Shown here piece after piece: positions 33,964-42,260 of a stretch of 58,548 nt of DNA (position 1 is its first letter; every line of letters starts with the position of its first letter). This DNA comes from an uncultured Bacteroidota bacterium (lineage in GTDB: Bacteria > Bacteroidota > Bacteroidia > Chitinophagales > Chitinophagaceae), in assembly GCA_946479615.1 (NCBI GenBank), contig CAMLGR010000007.1, forward strand, positions 1 to 58,548, written 5' to 3'. Made by a program: the position numbers and the translations under genes. Under the pieces are notes generated by a model, which saw nothing but the letters and a program-made list of their open reading frames with translations, was not told the DNA's origin and searched no databases.

Positions 33964-35442
33964 TTAATGATATCCTCCATTCCGCTTCACATCTTCAAAA
34001 AAGAATTGCAGGAATAATTTCTGTTCGGTCCTTGTCAGGTGAATGTTACCGGTCTGATCCAGGAAGCGGTCATTATGATAAATATGATGCTCAAAACCAA
34101 GGCTAAGATGTTTGATTAATCTCACAGCGATCATTGGTTTGAATATACCTACCAGGCTGTTCCCTGGCAATCCGTTATAGGTATGCATCCAGTAATAAAA
34201 TGCGGTAAACCCAATCGTGGCCCGGTCACCCAGGTTAAATGTTTCTTCCAGTTTGGCTTGCATACCTCCACCAAAATTGTATTGCCTGAATTCCGATTCA
34301 ACAGGACCAAACTGTGTATTATTTCCTGCCAGTGGTACAACAGCCAGATGCAGGGTAGAATAAAGATGTGAATGCCTGGCGATACCGAGATCCGCAATAT
34401 ATCCTCCTCCAAAACCAAGTGTGGCCACTTCAAAAATATCATTGCTCCAGTAATCATAATGCTGGAACAAACCCAGCAACTGATGCAGGCCGACATTTTT
34501 ACCTGCAAGGATCCCGTATCCATCCACATGATCCAGCAGGTTGCGGCGATCACCATAACTTAACGTAACACGGAACCGGAAAAGATCAAATGGTTTACGA
34601 TGACGAACCTCGAATGGATCGCCATAATCGAGCTGCAGGTTGAGCATCGCATTCGTAGCACCTGTGCCAAATTTATTATCCTCGTTCACCTTATTGTTTA
34701 CTTTATGCATACCGGCTGCTAAAGTGATATTCAGTGGTTCCTTCTGGTAAATCTCTTTATGCACTACGCGAAACATTTTACCCTGTGTCAACCGGTTAAA
34801 GCCACGCACGGGATTGATGACGCTGGCGAGTATTTCGCGGAACACACGTTGTCCGCCACGGGTACGGTCATCCAATACATTGGAGCTAAGACGATAAAAG
34901 ATTTCCCCAAGAAAAGCGCCGCTGATTGGTGTATTGATCAAATCGTTATAGGATGGTCTTGTATTTTCTCCAAAGTATTCCCATAACAAACTTCCTTCGA
35001 TCGCAAATGGTAAAGAGCCCCAATAGGAATATCCATTGGAGCGACCCACATTGAAATAGAAATTACCTGTATGCGGGTGACCAATAAAATTGGTACCGAA
35101 TCCATCTTCATCCCATTCCGGGCCTTTTTGAAAACTGGTCTTCCAATAAGAAGGACCAGTCTTTGCCCAATCGAATTGATAAACAAAACGGGCGACCGAC
35201 CAATTGAAAAGATCTGCGCCAATCACTCTCACTGCTGGCACCCATAACTGGTAACGCGGATTATATACCGGGTCATCCGCTAATAAATCTCCATACTTAT
35301 TATGAGCAGGAATAACAGTATCAGTAATAACAGTGTAAATCGTATCAATCGGTTGAGCAGGTAAGCTATCTGAAATAACAGGTGTTTGTGCATGAATAGC
35401 TGTTACAAACAGCAGCAGCATACTTGCTAAAAATAGTCTCAT
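33964..35442 (-). CDS. DUF3943 outer-membrane-type protein
   Basis: About 492 residues from ATG 35442, where a signal peptide begins (MRLFLASMLLLFVTAIHAQ); the reading frame continues 61 codons upstream but through repeat DNA and without protein character. The mature part matches DUF3943 in GFGTNFIGHPHTGNFYFNVGRSNGYSYW and in the later beta-rich, aromatic segments that end FFFEDVK. It is probably a periplasmic or outer-membrane barrel protein of unknown function. It stands alone. Confidence 0.82.
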   Translation of the reverse strand: MRLFLASMLLLFVTAIHAQTPVISDSLPAQPIDTIYTVITDTVIPAHNKYGDLLADDPVYNPRYQLWVPAVRVIGADLFNWSVARFVYQFDWAKTGPSYWKTSFQKGPEWDEDGFGTNFIGHPHTGNFYFNVGRSNGYSYWGSLPFAIEGSLLWEYFGENTRPSYNDLINTPISGAFLGEIFYRLSSNVLDDRTRGGQRVFREILASVINPVRGFNRLTQGKMFRVVHKEIYQKEPLNITLAAGMHKVNNKVNEDNKFGTGATNAMLNLQLDYGDPFEVRHRKPFDLFRFRVTLSYGDRRNLLDHVDGYGILAGKNVGLHQLLGLFQHYDYWSNDIFEVATLGFGGGYIADLGIARHSHLYSTLHLAVVPLAGNNTQFGPVESEFRQYNFGGGMQAKLEETFNLGDRATIGFTAFYYWMHTYNGLPGNSLVGIFKPMIAVRLIKHLSLGFEHHIYHNDRFLDQTGNIHLTRTEQKLFLQFFFEDVKRNGGYH

Positions 35443-35544
35443 TCCAATACAGGGGTTGTACCGCGAATAGTGCAGCAAATGTGCCAACCGTCCTATTTGT
35501 CCTATCTGTATTATCAGGGTTCCAGGATATTCATAAATTGAAAA

Positions 35545-35682
35545 AATAGGACACGGATGGCTCGGATAAAAGGATTTAAAGTTGATTACCAGTTTATTGG
35601 TGATTAACTGTTCCTCCGGGATCATATCTTAAATCGTTAACTCCATTTTATATCCGTTCATCACTTCTATCCGTGTTCTATT
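35545..35682. repeat. ACGGAT-family inverted repeat
   Basis: AATAGGACACGGATGG at the left pairs imperfectly with CTATCCGTGTTCTATT at the right, about 105 bp apart. It lies in the 302-bp gap upstream of the DUF3943 gene, so it is in the promoter region of that gene rather than behind it. Confidence 0.7.
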
Positions 35683-35744
35683 ACATTACATTTCTTCCAT
35701 AAAGGATCACCTTCCCTGTAAACGGGTAAAACTTACCCACGGCA

Positions 35745-35996
35745 TTACTGATCATAGCCAATCTTTATTTGTTCCAGGTAAGGCCATAACTTTTCCGTAT
35801 CATCAAAGGAATCAAATTTCCTGATCACGTTTTCATTCATAAAGAATTCTATCTCCACGTAAAACGATTCCACCTGCACCAATAAATAACGGTATAACTT
35901 CCCAATGCGTTTGGCTACCGGTACGCCATAATACCACATAAAAAGTTCCTGCTGAACAGGCGATAATCTTTTATAGCAATCATGGGTCATACCCAT
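35745..35996 (-). CDS. Small protein of unknown function
   Basis: An 83-residue soluble protein (MGMTHDCYKRLSPVQQELFM) rich in aromatic residues, with a predicted mix of helix and strand (RKFDSFDDTEKLWPYLEQI at the end). No family recognised. It follows the low-affinity iron permease gene by 42 bp on the same strand and may be co-transcribed. Confidence 0.55.
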   Translation of the reverse strand: MGMTHDCYKRLSPVQQELFMWYYGVPVAKRIGKLYRYLLVQVESFYVEIEFFMNENVIRKFDSFDDTEKLWPYLEQIKIGYDQ

Positions 35997-36038
35997 CGTA
36001 TTTCAAAACCTGTGCTAAAAACCAGTGCAGGAAAAAAA

Positions 36039-36545
36039 TTACACTTGGGAAGATTTATTTCTACGTTTTAATTTTTCTTCATGATTCTCTTCTGCTTCGC
36101 TGATGGAATGAGAGGAGAAAAGGTCTTTTTCCTTTTCCGCCTTATCGGACAGCCGGATATAATATTTTTTAAGTACTGCGAGTTCCTGTTCGGTCAGATC
36201 TTCTATATCTACCAGGCGGTTGCTGGCACGTTCGCTGCTGGCAATAAGTTCATTCAATTTTAAATGAACAGCCGCTGTGTCGCGGTTTTGCGATTGCTGA
36301 ATGATAAATACCATCAGGAATGTAATGATCGTTGTGCCGGTATTGATCACCAGTTGCCAGGTATTGGAATAATGAAAAATAGGGCCGCAGATTCCCCACA
36401 CCAGGATCAGCAGGAAAGCAGCGATACAAACAGCAGGACTTCCAGCCTTTTGAGTGACATAGCAGGATACTTTATTGAATATCCGTGCTGATTTCATTTT
36501 CTTTTCCTGTCTCTTACGGACGGACGGTTTAGGGGTAGTATTCAT
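36039..36545 (-). CDS. Low-affinity iron permease family protein
   Basis: A 168-residue protein with two membrane helices (about 40-85) and the family core FLLILVWGICGPIFHYSNTWQLVINTGTT then FLMVFIIQQSQNRDTAAVHLKL, followed by a long amphipathic helix and a charged tail. The name comes from fungal Fet4-like proteins; transport of iron by the short bacterial proteins has not been shown to my knowledge. A TonB receptor locus starts divergently 200 bp away. The N-terminus is basic and could start at ATG 36497 (MKSARIF). Confidence 0.8.
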   Translation of the reverse strand: MNTTPKPSVRKRQEKKMKSARIFNKVSCYVTQKAGSPAVCIAAFLLILVWGICGPIFHYSNTWQLVINTGTTIITFLMVFIIQQSQNRDTAAVHLKLNELIASSERASNRLVDIEDLTEQELAVLKKYYIRLSDKAEKEKDLFSSHSISEAEENHEEKLKRRNKSSQV

Positions 36546-36576
36546 AAAAAGAAGAATAATAAGGGTTAGGTGCCAG

Positions 36577-36677
36577 GTGTCAGGTGTTAAGTGTTAGGTT
36601 TTAGGTGTTAATGAACCTGTAATGAGTTAGCTAAATCCAGGATCTAAACCTAAAATCTAACACTTAACACCTGACAC
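36577..36677. repeat. 30-bp AGGTGTTA-type inverted repeat in a divergent promoter region
   Basis: Arms 36577-36606 (GTGTCAGGTGTTAAGTGTTA at the left) and 36648-36677 pair over 30 bp with one mismatch, around a 41-nt loop. The site lies between the divergent iron permease family gene and the small Cys-protein gene, just upstream of the promoter at 36709. Confidence 0.8.
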
Positions 36678-36708
36678 TTAAAACAAACGCTATGCCTGTT
36701 TGAAAGAA

Positions 36709-36740
36709 TTTGTTTCCCTCTTCCATAGTCTTTACCTTTG
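36709..36740 (+). promoter_or_regulatory. Promoter of the metal-uptake locus
   Basis: TTTG (36709-36712), 20 nt, TACCTTTG (36733-36740). The GTG start codon at 36748 is only 7 nt past the -7 box, so the message probably begins at or very near its start codon. Confidence 0.65.
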
Positions 36741-36747
36741 CCCCGTT

Positions 36748-37119
36748 GTGCAGAAGATAACCGCCACGATATTACTCATCGCTTTCCTGGGACAAACCTT
36801 TAACCAGGGATTTTATTATGTGGATTATCTCGTTAATAAGGCCTCCTATATGGAGAAATGTATTAACAAAGCACGTCCCAACCTGCACTGTAATGGTCAA
36901 TGCCTGCTCATGAAGAAAATTGAAGAACAGGAAAAAAGGGAACGGCAACAGGCCCCGGAAATGAAACTCGCGGGCAAAACAGAAGTGCTTTCTTCCCGTT
37001 CTTCCTTTCAATTAACGATCAATTCTTTTATTGCTGACAATACACGTTCTTACATCCTGGCTGATGCCGGCACTCCTGTCGACCAGCCTTCTTCCTTTTT
37101 TCATCCCCCCGGCGCCTGA
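36748..37119 (+). CDS. Small Cys-motif membrane-associated protein of a TonB receptor locus
   Basis: A 123-residue protein from GTG 36748. The frame is open to 36700, but that would place the start upstream of the promoter. One N-terminal hydrophobic helix (ITATILLIAFLGQTFNQGF) precedes the conserved pattern CINKARPNLHCNGQCLLMKK, with three Cys and one His as possible metal ligands, then a charged helix. Similar small genes are, from memory, often found just before TonB receptors in Bacteroidota. It is followed by the receptor at 155 bp. Confidence 0.72.
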   Translation: MQKITATILLIAFLGQTFNQGFYYVDYLVNKASYMEKCINKARPNLHCNGQCLLMKKIEEQEKRERQQAPEMKLAGKTEVLSSRSSFQLTINSFIADNTRSYILADAGTPVDQPSSFFHPPGA

Positions 37120-37209
37120 TCGCTACTTCAGACGCAATCCTGATAACAATACGGTGATAATGACAATAAGGGTCATTTATTGATCCTGTTGTTTATATAA
37201 TAACTATCC

Positions 37210-37241
37210 TGCAGGCTGTTACTATATATAACAGTCCTGCA
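37210..37241 (+). promoter_or_regulatory. Hairpin upstream of the TonB receptor start
   Basis: TGCAGGCTGTTA pairs with TAACAG-T-CCTGCA (one bulged T) around a 7-nt loop, 34 bp before the receptor ATG at 37275. It could be a regulator binding site or a leader hairpin. No known riboswitch pattern was seen. Confidence 0.4.
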
Positions 37242-37274
37242 CCGTATTCAGCATTTACTATAACATATCCCAGC

Positions 37275-39557
37275 ATGAAACAGATTCTATTCATCATACT
37301 GGTGAGCTTTTCCCTGCTGCCTGTCGCAGCACAGAACCGGAAAGGCAAACTATATGATGCCGATACTAAAGAACCACTGGCAGGAGCTACGATAAAAGCA
37401 GGGGAACATATTTATCAATCCTCCGCAGATGGATCATTTTCCATTCCGCAAGAGATTTCTTCCATAGAAATAAGTTATACCGGCTATACCACGGTCACAA
37501 CATCAACCGGTCATCTTCTTATCGCTTTGCAGAAAAGCCATAACAATATGCAGGAAGTAGTGGTCAGCGCCAACCGCACCATACAGAAACGGACAGAAGC
37601 CCCGATTGCTATTGCCAGTATCGATAAGCAAATCATGGAAGACACCAAAGCCCAACGGATGGATCAACTATTGAATAAAGTAAGCGGCGTATTCATGGTG
37701 AACCTCGGCAATGAACAACATGAAATGAGCATCCGTCAACCCATGACTACGAAAAGCCTTTATTTATATATGGAAGATGGCATCCCCATCCGTACTACCG
37801 GCGTATACAATCACAATGCATTGCTTGAAATGAATTTGCCGGCCGCGAAATCCATTGAAGTGATCAAAGGCCCTTCTTCTGCGCTATATGGCGCCGAAGC
37901 GATCGGCGGTGCTGTCAATATCATTACGCAGGGCGCGCCGGTATTCACCAGCGGGCAGGTAAGCGTACAAATAAATGATAAAGGTTACAAACGGGCCGAT
38001 GCACAAATAGGAACTACGTTTGGCAAATGGGGCCTTATCGCCAGCGGTTATTATGCCGATAAACGCGACGGCCCTATCGAATACAGCGATTTCAGTAAAA
38101 AAGCATTCTCGCTAAGATCCGATTACCACGCGAACGAGCATACCAACTGGGTAAATACTTTTTCTCTTGTCGATTATTACAGCGATATGAGCGGCTCTAT
38201 CGATAGTCTGAAATTTGCACAGAAAGATTACACCTCCCTGCAAACATTTACCTATCGCAAAGTATTTGCTCTCCGTTATAAATCCATGCTCACGCACCAA
38301 TGGAACGAGAATAGTCAGACCAATGTCTCTTTACTCTTCCGGAATAATTCAGTAGGACAAAATCCGTCGTATTCCATTTCCAGTACGCCCGACCCCGCCC
38401 GGTTCAAAGGGCAGATCAATGACAATTCATTCAGGACTTATGCGCTCTTTGCCAATCATAGCCAGAAGATCGGCTGGCTGCATAGTAAGGTCATGACTGG
38501 CGCCAGTGCGGATTTCAGTCTGCAAACCTATTATGCAAAATTCATTGCGATCAACCGGGATCTCAGCAGTGGTAAATATATAAGCTACCAGTCCCCTGCC
38601 GAAGATTCTTTTCTCAGCAAATACAAAACAGGTATTCTCAATCTCGCCGGTTACATCAATTATGAATGCAGCCCGGTTAAAAATCTAAAGCTGGTAGCTG
38701 CTCTTCGCTATGATGCTTTTCAATATTATTTCATCAATAATGTACCTAATTCTGCCAGTGTCAGCACGGCTTCCACGATCAATTCGTTTCACCGCCTGAC
38801 ACCCAAACTGGGATTCACCTATAACTATAAAGCAATTGGCTTCTATGCCAATTACAGCCAGGGATATGTGCCGCCCCAGTTAACGGAACTGTATAGCAGC
38901 GTAAAAGAAGCGCCGTATTTATTACCACAGACTTTTACCAATTACGAGATCGGGGGATGGATGTCGTTTACCAAACATAAATTTTATCTCGACTGGAGCA
39001 TATATCGCTTAACCGGCACCAACGAGATCATTTCTGTCAGGCAACCCGATAATAGTACGATCAACCAGAATGCCGGCTCTACCAGGCATACCGGTATCGA
39101 ATACAGTATCACCTACCAGCCAGTCTCCGGCCTGTATATGCGTTTCAGCGGCACGAATGCGAAACATACATTCATCACCAATATCGTCAGGGGAGTTGAC
39201 TACAGTGGTAAAGAAATGAGCGACGCTCCCCGATTTACCAGCAATGCAGAGATCATGTATAAACCATCGTTCATCAAAGGATTTCGTATCGGTACAGAAT
39301 GGCAGCACCAGGGAAATTATTTTATGGATGACCTGGATAGATACACTTACAAAGGATTCGATGTGATCAACCTGCGGGCCGGTTACGGGATCAAAGGCAT
39401 AGAGATCTGGATCAATACAATCAATCTTACCAACAGGTATTATTCCACCTTCTCTTCGAAGATTGCCACCACCAATGGCAATGCTTCTTATTCATATAGC
39501 CTGGGCGATCCGCGGGAGATCACACTAGGATTGGCCTGGCATTTCGGATATCAATAA
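37275..39557 (+). CDS. TonB-dependent outer-membrane receptor
   Basis: A 760-residue receptor. A signal peptide (MKQILFIILVSFSLLPVAAQ) precedes a carboxypeptidase-regulatory-like domain (about 22-95), the plug with QEVVVSANRTIQKRTEAPIA and VIKGPSSALYGAEAIGGAVN (about 100-220), and a 22-strand barrel that ends in an aromatic residue region (LGLAWHFGYQ). The size and plug are of the siderophore, heme or metal type, not the SusC type. It lies between a small Cys protein and a PepSY membrane protein, which together suggest metal or metal-complex uptake. The ligand cannot be told. Confidence 0.92.
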   Translation: MKQILFIILVSFSLLPVAAQNRKGKLYDADTKEPLAGATIKAGEHIYQSSADGSFSIPQEISSIEISYTGYTTVTTSTGHLLIALQKSHNNMQEVVVSANRTIQKRTEAPIAIASIDKQIMEDTKAQRMDQLLNKVSGVFMVNLGNEQHEMSIRQPMTTKSLYLYMEDGIPIRTTGVYNHNALLEMNLPAAKSIEVIKGPSSALYGAEAIGGAVNIITQGAPVFTSGQVSVQINDKGYKRADAQIGTTFGKWGLIASGYYADKRDGPIEYSDFSKKAFSLRSDYHANEHTNWVNTFSLVDYYSDMSGSIDSLKFAQKDYTSLQTFTYRKVFALRYKSMLTHQWNENSQTNVSLLFRNNSVGQNPSYSISSTPDPARFKGQINDNSFRTYALFANHSQKIGWLHSKVMTGASADFSLQTYYAKFIAINRDLSSGKYISYQSPAEDSFLSKYKTGILNLAGYINYECSPVKNLKLVAALRYDAFQYYFINNVPNSASVSTASTINSFHRLTPKLGFTYNYKAIGFYANYSQGYVPPQLTELYSSVKEAPYLLPQTFTNYEIGGWMSFTKHKFYLDWSIYRLTGTNEIISVRQPDNSTINQNAGSTRHTGIEYSITYQPVSGLYMRFSGTNAKHTFITNIVRGVDYSGKEMSDAPRFTSNAEIMYKPSFIKGFRIGTEWQHQGNYFMDDLDRYTYKGFDVINLRAGYGIKGIEIWINTINLTNRYYSTFSSKIATTNGNASYSYSLGDPREITLGLAWHFGYQ

Positions 39558-39607
39558 AAATAAAAACGGCTTTGGGGTATTAAAAAACGTATCGATAAAT
39601 GAAGAAT

Positions 39608-39704
39608 AGAATACGGATAGAAGTAGATGAACGGATATAAAATAGATTAGGGTATGATTTTCATATCCGATTATTATCCGCTCATCTACTTCTATCCGTA
39701 TTCT
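39608..39704. repeat. 30-bp ACGGAT-family inverted repeat
   Basis: Arms 39608-39637 (AGAATACGGATAGAAGTAGA at the left) and 39675-39704 pair over 30 bp with one mismatch around a 37-nt loop. It lies between the receptor and the PepSY gene, both on the plus strand, and could reduce read-through. Confidence 0.8.
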
Positions 39705-39764
39705 AACTTTTCTTATAAAAAACACTCCTTACCCATTAGCCAAAAACGCTTATAATAAGTCATC

Positions 39765-41342
39765 ATGCGAAAGAATATTTACAAATGGCACAGAACACTT
39801 TCCCTGATCATTTCATTTCCGGTACTATGCTGGGCGTTGAGCGGGTTTATGCACCCGGTCATGACGAATATCAGGCCCGGTATTGCTTCACAGTTTTACA
39901 AGGCTCCTGTAATTGACAGTAGCCAGATTATGGTTTCCCTGAATCAGGTATTCGTCAATAACAGGATCGATTCCTTCAGCAATGCAAGGATCGTTCAAAT
40001 GGGCGGACAGCAATTCTACCAGGTGATGCTGAAAGATGATGATTCGGATATCCGGTATTTCAGTACAAAGACCGGTAACCTGCTGACCAATGGCGATCAG
40101 TTATATGCCCAATTCCTGGCCCGTCAATTTTTAGAAGGAGCCGAAACAAAAGATTCAACCGGTGAAGAACAACCGGTTGAACCTATGGCGATGTCGGCTC
40201 ATGATTGTTGTATCATGGCGACAATGAATATCATGAATAGCCGTGGCGCTAAAATTACAGATGTAGAGAAAATAACTGGTTTCACCGGCGAATATAAATA
40301 TATCAATCGCCTGCTCCCGGTATACAAAGTATCATTCGGCCGTAAAGACGGCATCCGCATTTATGTAGAAACAGCAGGCAGCCGCTTTTCCTTTGCAATG
40401 GATAACAAGCGGGCGGTATTTGATAAGATATTCGGATGGTTTCATACCTGGGAATGGATGAATGCACTGGGAAATACAAAATATTATATCATGGTGCTGC
40501 TCACTGCGATTGGCTTTTCAACAACCCTGATGGGTCTTTATATTTTCTTTACCACCAAAACAAAAAAATCAAACAATACAATCGCGAAAGCAAGAAGGCG
40601 GCACCGGTATACATCGCTGACTGCTTCCCTGTTCACATTATTATTTACATTCAGCGGGGGCTATCATGCATTTGATAAATTAATTCCCAAAAACCAACAG
40701 CCGGATCACCTGCCACAGCGTTTTGCAGTTAAGGAGGTAGAAGGGGATGTTTTGAAACTATTCTCCCTGTCAGGTAATACAAACATCCAGCAGGTATCAT
40801 TGGCAAAATTGTATAATAAACCTTACTGGCAGTTGTACCCTGAATCTGCAAAAGCGGCACAGGATACCCGCACCGACCTGATGAAAAATGAACCAGCCAA
40901 ACCCACAACAGCTATTTATATCGATGCAGCAACGGGCAGCATTCTTGAGAATGGGGAGAAAACCTATCTTACTTACCTGGCTTCTTCTTTCAGCGGTCTG
41001 CCATCCACCCGGATAAAATCCATGACGATGATAACAATGTTCGATGGAGAATATGGTTTTATAAACAAGCGCCTGCCTGTATGGAAAGTAAGTTATACTG
41101 AAAAAGGAAATGAAAGAGATTATATCGAAACATCTTCAGGTGTGCTGTCTGTAAAGATCACCGATAAAGACCTGGCGGAAGGATATAGTTTTTCTTTTCT
41201 GCACAAGCATCATTTTATGGATTGGGCAGGAAAAACAACCCGCGATATCAGTACCATGTTCTGGGCAGCCATGCAGGTGGCAATGATCATTGCAGGGCTA
41301 GTATTGTACTTTACGTGGAAGAAGAGGAAAACTGGAGTTTAG
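39765..41342 (+). CDS. PepSY-domain transmembrane protein
   Basis: A 525-residue inner-membrane protein with four membrane segments (about 12-32, 235-262, 285-305, 495-518) and periplasmic PepSY-type domains between them; FHTWEWMNALGNTKYYIMV and HKHHFMDWAGKTTRDISTMF are typical of PepSY-TM proteins next to TonB receptors, where they are thought to act as reductases or accessory proteins. Odd feature: a Met/Cys-rich patch (EPMAMSAHDCCIMATMNIMN, about residues 140-159) that looks like a metal site. It is 207 bp after the receptor, separated by an inverted repeat. Confidence 0.85.
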   Translation: MRKNIYKWHRTLSLIISFPVLCWALSGFMHPVMTNIRPGIASQFYKAPVIDSSQIMVSLNQVFVNNRIDSFSNARIVQMGGQQFYQVMLKDDDSDIRYFSTKTGNLLTNGDQLYAQFLARQFLEGAETKDSTGEEQPVEPMAMSAHDCCIMATMNIMNSRGAKITDVEKITGFTGEYKYINRLLPVYKVSFGRKDGIRIYVETAGSRFSFAMDNKRAVFDKIFGWFHTWEWMNALGNTKYYIMVLLTAIGFSTTLMGLYIFFTTKTKKSNNTIAKARRRHRYTSLTASLFTLLFTFSGGYHAFDKLIPKNQQPDHLPQRFAVKEVEGDVLKLFSLSGNTNIQQVSLAKLYNKPYWQLYPESAKAAQDTRTDLMKNEPAKPTTAIYIDAATGSILENGEKTYLTYLASSFSGLPSTRIKSMTMITMFDGEYGFINKRLPVWKVSYTEKGNERDYIETSSGVLSVKITDKDLAEGYSFSFLHKHHFMDWAGKTTRDISTMFWAAMQVAMIIAGLVLYFTWKKRKTGV

Positions 41343-41345
41343 GTG

Positions 41346-41433
41346 TTAGGTGTGTTACATCTTTATATTCAGTAGCAATCTTTTTGTATTACATGTCACA
41401 ATAAGTATCTTTGCGGATTTGTTTAACACCAAC
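41346..41433 (+). repeat. Promoter-bearing 89-bp dispersed element, copy 2
   Basis: Same start (TTAGGTGTGTTACATCTTT) and interior as copy 1 and nearly the same end (TTTAACACCAAC). It begins 4 bp past the PepSY stop codon. An extra AGGTGTTAGG word overlaps its left edge. Confidence 0.85.
41383..41413 (+). promoter_or_regulatory. Promoter inside dispersed element copy 2
   Basis: TTTG (41383-41386), 19 nt, TATCTTTG (41406-41413). It points rightward into the 3' end of the convergent DUF892 gene and no plus-strand gene follows within 800 bp, so any RNA from it would be a small or antisense transcript. Confidence 0.6.
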
Positions 41434-41534
41434 CTCAATAAATCAGGGTTTTCCATGATTCTTGATTTTGTGGAAGGGTTACTGCTGCCGGGAATAAATT
41501 ACACACAGTGATTTTTTTCTACGCTTCAAAATAA

Positions 41535-41560
41535 AATAGCCGGGGAAATCCCCGGCTATT
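41535..41560 (-). terminator. Terminator of the DUF892 gene
   Basis: Perfect 12-bp arms AATAGCCGGGGA/TCCCCGGCTATT separated by 2 nt, followed on the minus strand by TTTTATTTTGA, 11 bp past the stop codon. Confidence 0.85.
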
Positions 41561-41570
41561 CCATCAACAA

Positions 41571-42149
41571 CTATTCTTCTTCATCTGCACTTTCCAGCTC
41601 CGCTTCCCAGTTAATATCATTTTCTGCAATTTCTGTCAGGCCCTGGTCGGTTTCTTTTTCTTCCTGCAGGGTCTGTGCAAAAATAGCAGCAGCTTCATCC
41701 ATTCCTAATACTTTCGCAAGCTGTACAAGAGACCCATAAGTAGCTATTTCATAGTGTTCTACTTTCTGCGCTGCCATGATAATACCTACGTCACGTGTCA
41801 TAGTGCCTTCCGGAGTTTCTTCTACAATAGATTCCCCTTCTTTGGTAAGCCCTTCCATAGCTTCGCATTTCTTTGCCTGCGGTTTTTGACCCAGCAGGTC
41901 GAATACCTGCTCAAGACGGGTTACATGTTCTTCAGTTTGAGCAATATGCTCTTCAATAGCTGATTTCAATTCTTCAGTAGTAGCGGCCTTCTTCATTTTA
42001 GGAAGTGCCTTGGTCAAATGTTTCTCCGCCCAGTAAATATCCTTTAATGAATCAGTGAAATATTTTTTCAGTTCGGAGTTACCTTGTGCGGCCCCGCTTT
42101 GGGAAACGGCCTTTTTTGTTTTTTTCGGTGCTGATTTAGTGTTTGCCAT
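41571..42149 (-). CDS. DUF892 (YciF-like) ferritin-like protein
   Basis: About 192 residues from ATG 42149 (MANTKSAPKKTKKAV). A basic N-terminal tail of 25 residues precedes the DUF892 domain: LKKYFTDSLKDIYWAEKHLTKALPKM, then HIAQTEEHVTRLEQVFDLLG and KVEHYEIATYGSLVQLAK. The spaced Glu and ExxH residues on four helices are those of the ferritin-like dimetal site. Members are linked to osmotic and general stress. The acidic C-terminus (ESADEEE) is short. It is divergent from the CinA-like gene and near the catalase, in keeping with a stress role. Confidence 0.9.
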   Translation of the reverse strand: MANTKSAPKKTKKAVSQSGAAQGNSELKKYFTDSLKDIYWAEKHLTKALPKMKKAATTEELKSAIEEHIAQTEEHVTRLEQVFDLLGQKPQAKKCEAMEGLTKEGESIVEETPEGTMTRDVGIIMAAQKVEHYEIATYGSLVQLAKVLGMDEAAAIFAQTLQEEKETDQGLTEIAENDINWEAELESADEEE

Positions 42150-42260
42150 AAAATGATTTTTTAAAGTTTCGAGTATCGAACGGTTAATAAGAATCAAAGT
42201 ACATGCCATCACTTGCTTTGGTACAGCATTGGTATCCTGATCTGTTATAAAACCCGATGT

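Noticed and set aside
35443..35625. N-terminal 61 codons of the DUF3943 reading frame
   Set aside because: A proper signal peptide begins at ATG 35442; the upstream part is translated from the ACGGAT repeat.
36700..36747. TTG start upstream of the small Cys protein
   Set aside because: This start would lie within the promoter at 36709-36740, so it could not be on the message from that promoter.
37120..37274. Cobalamin or other riboswitch upstream of the TonB receptor
   Set aside because: The leader has only one short hairpin and none of the conserved riboswitch core sequences I know.
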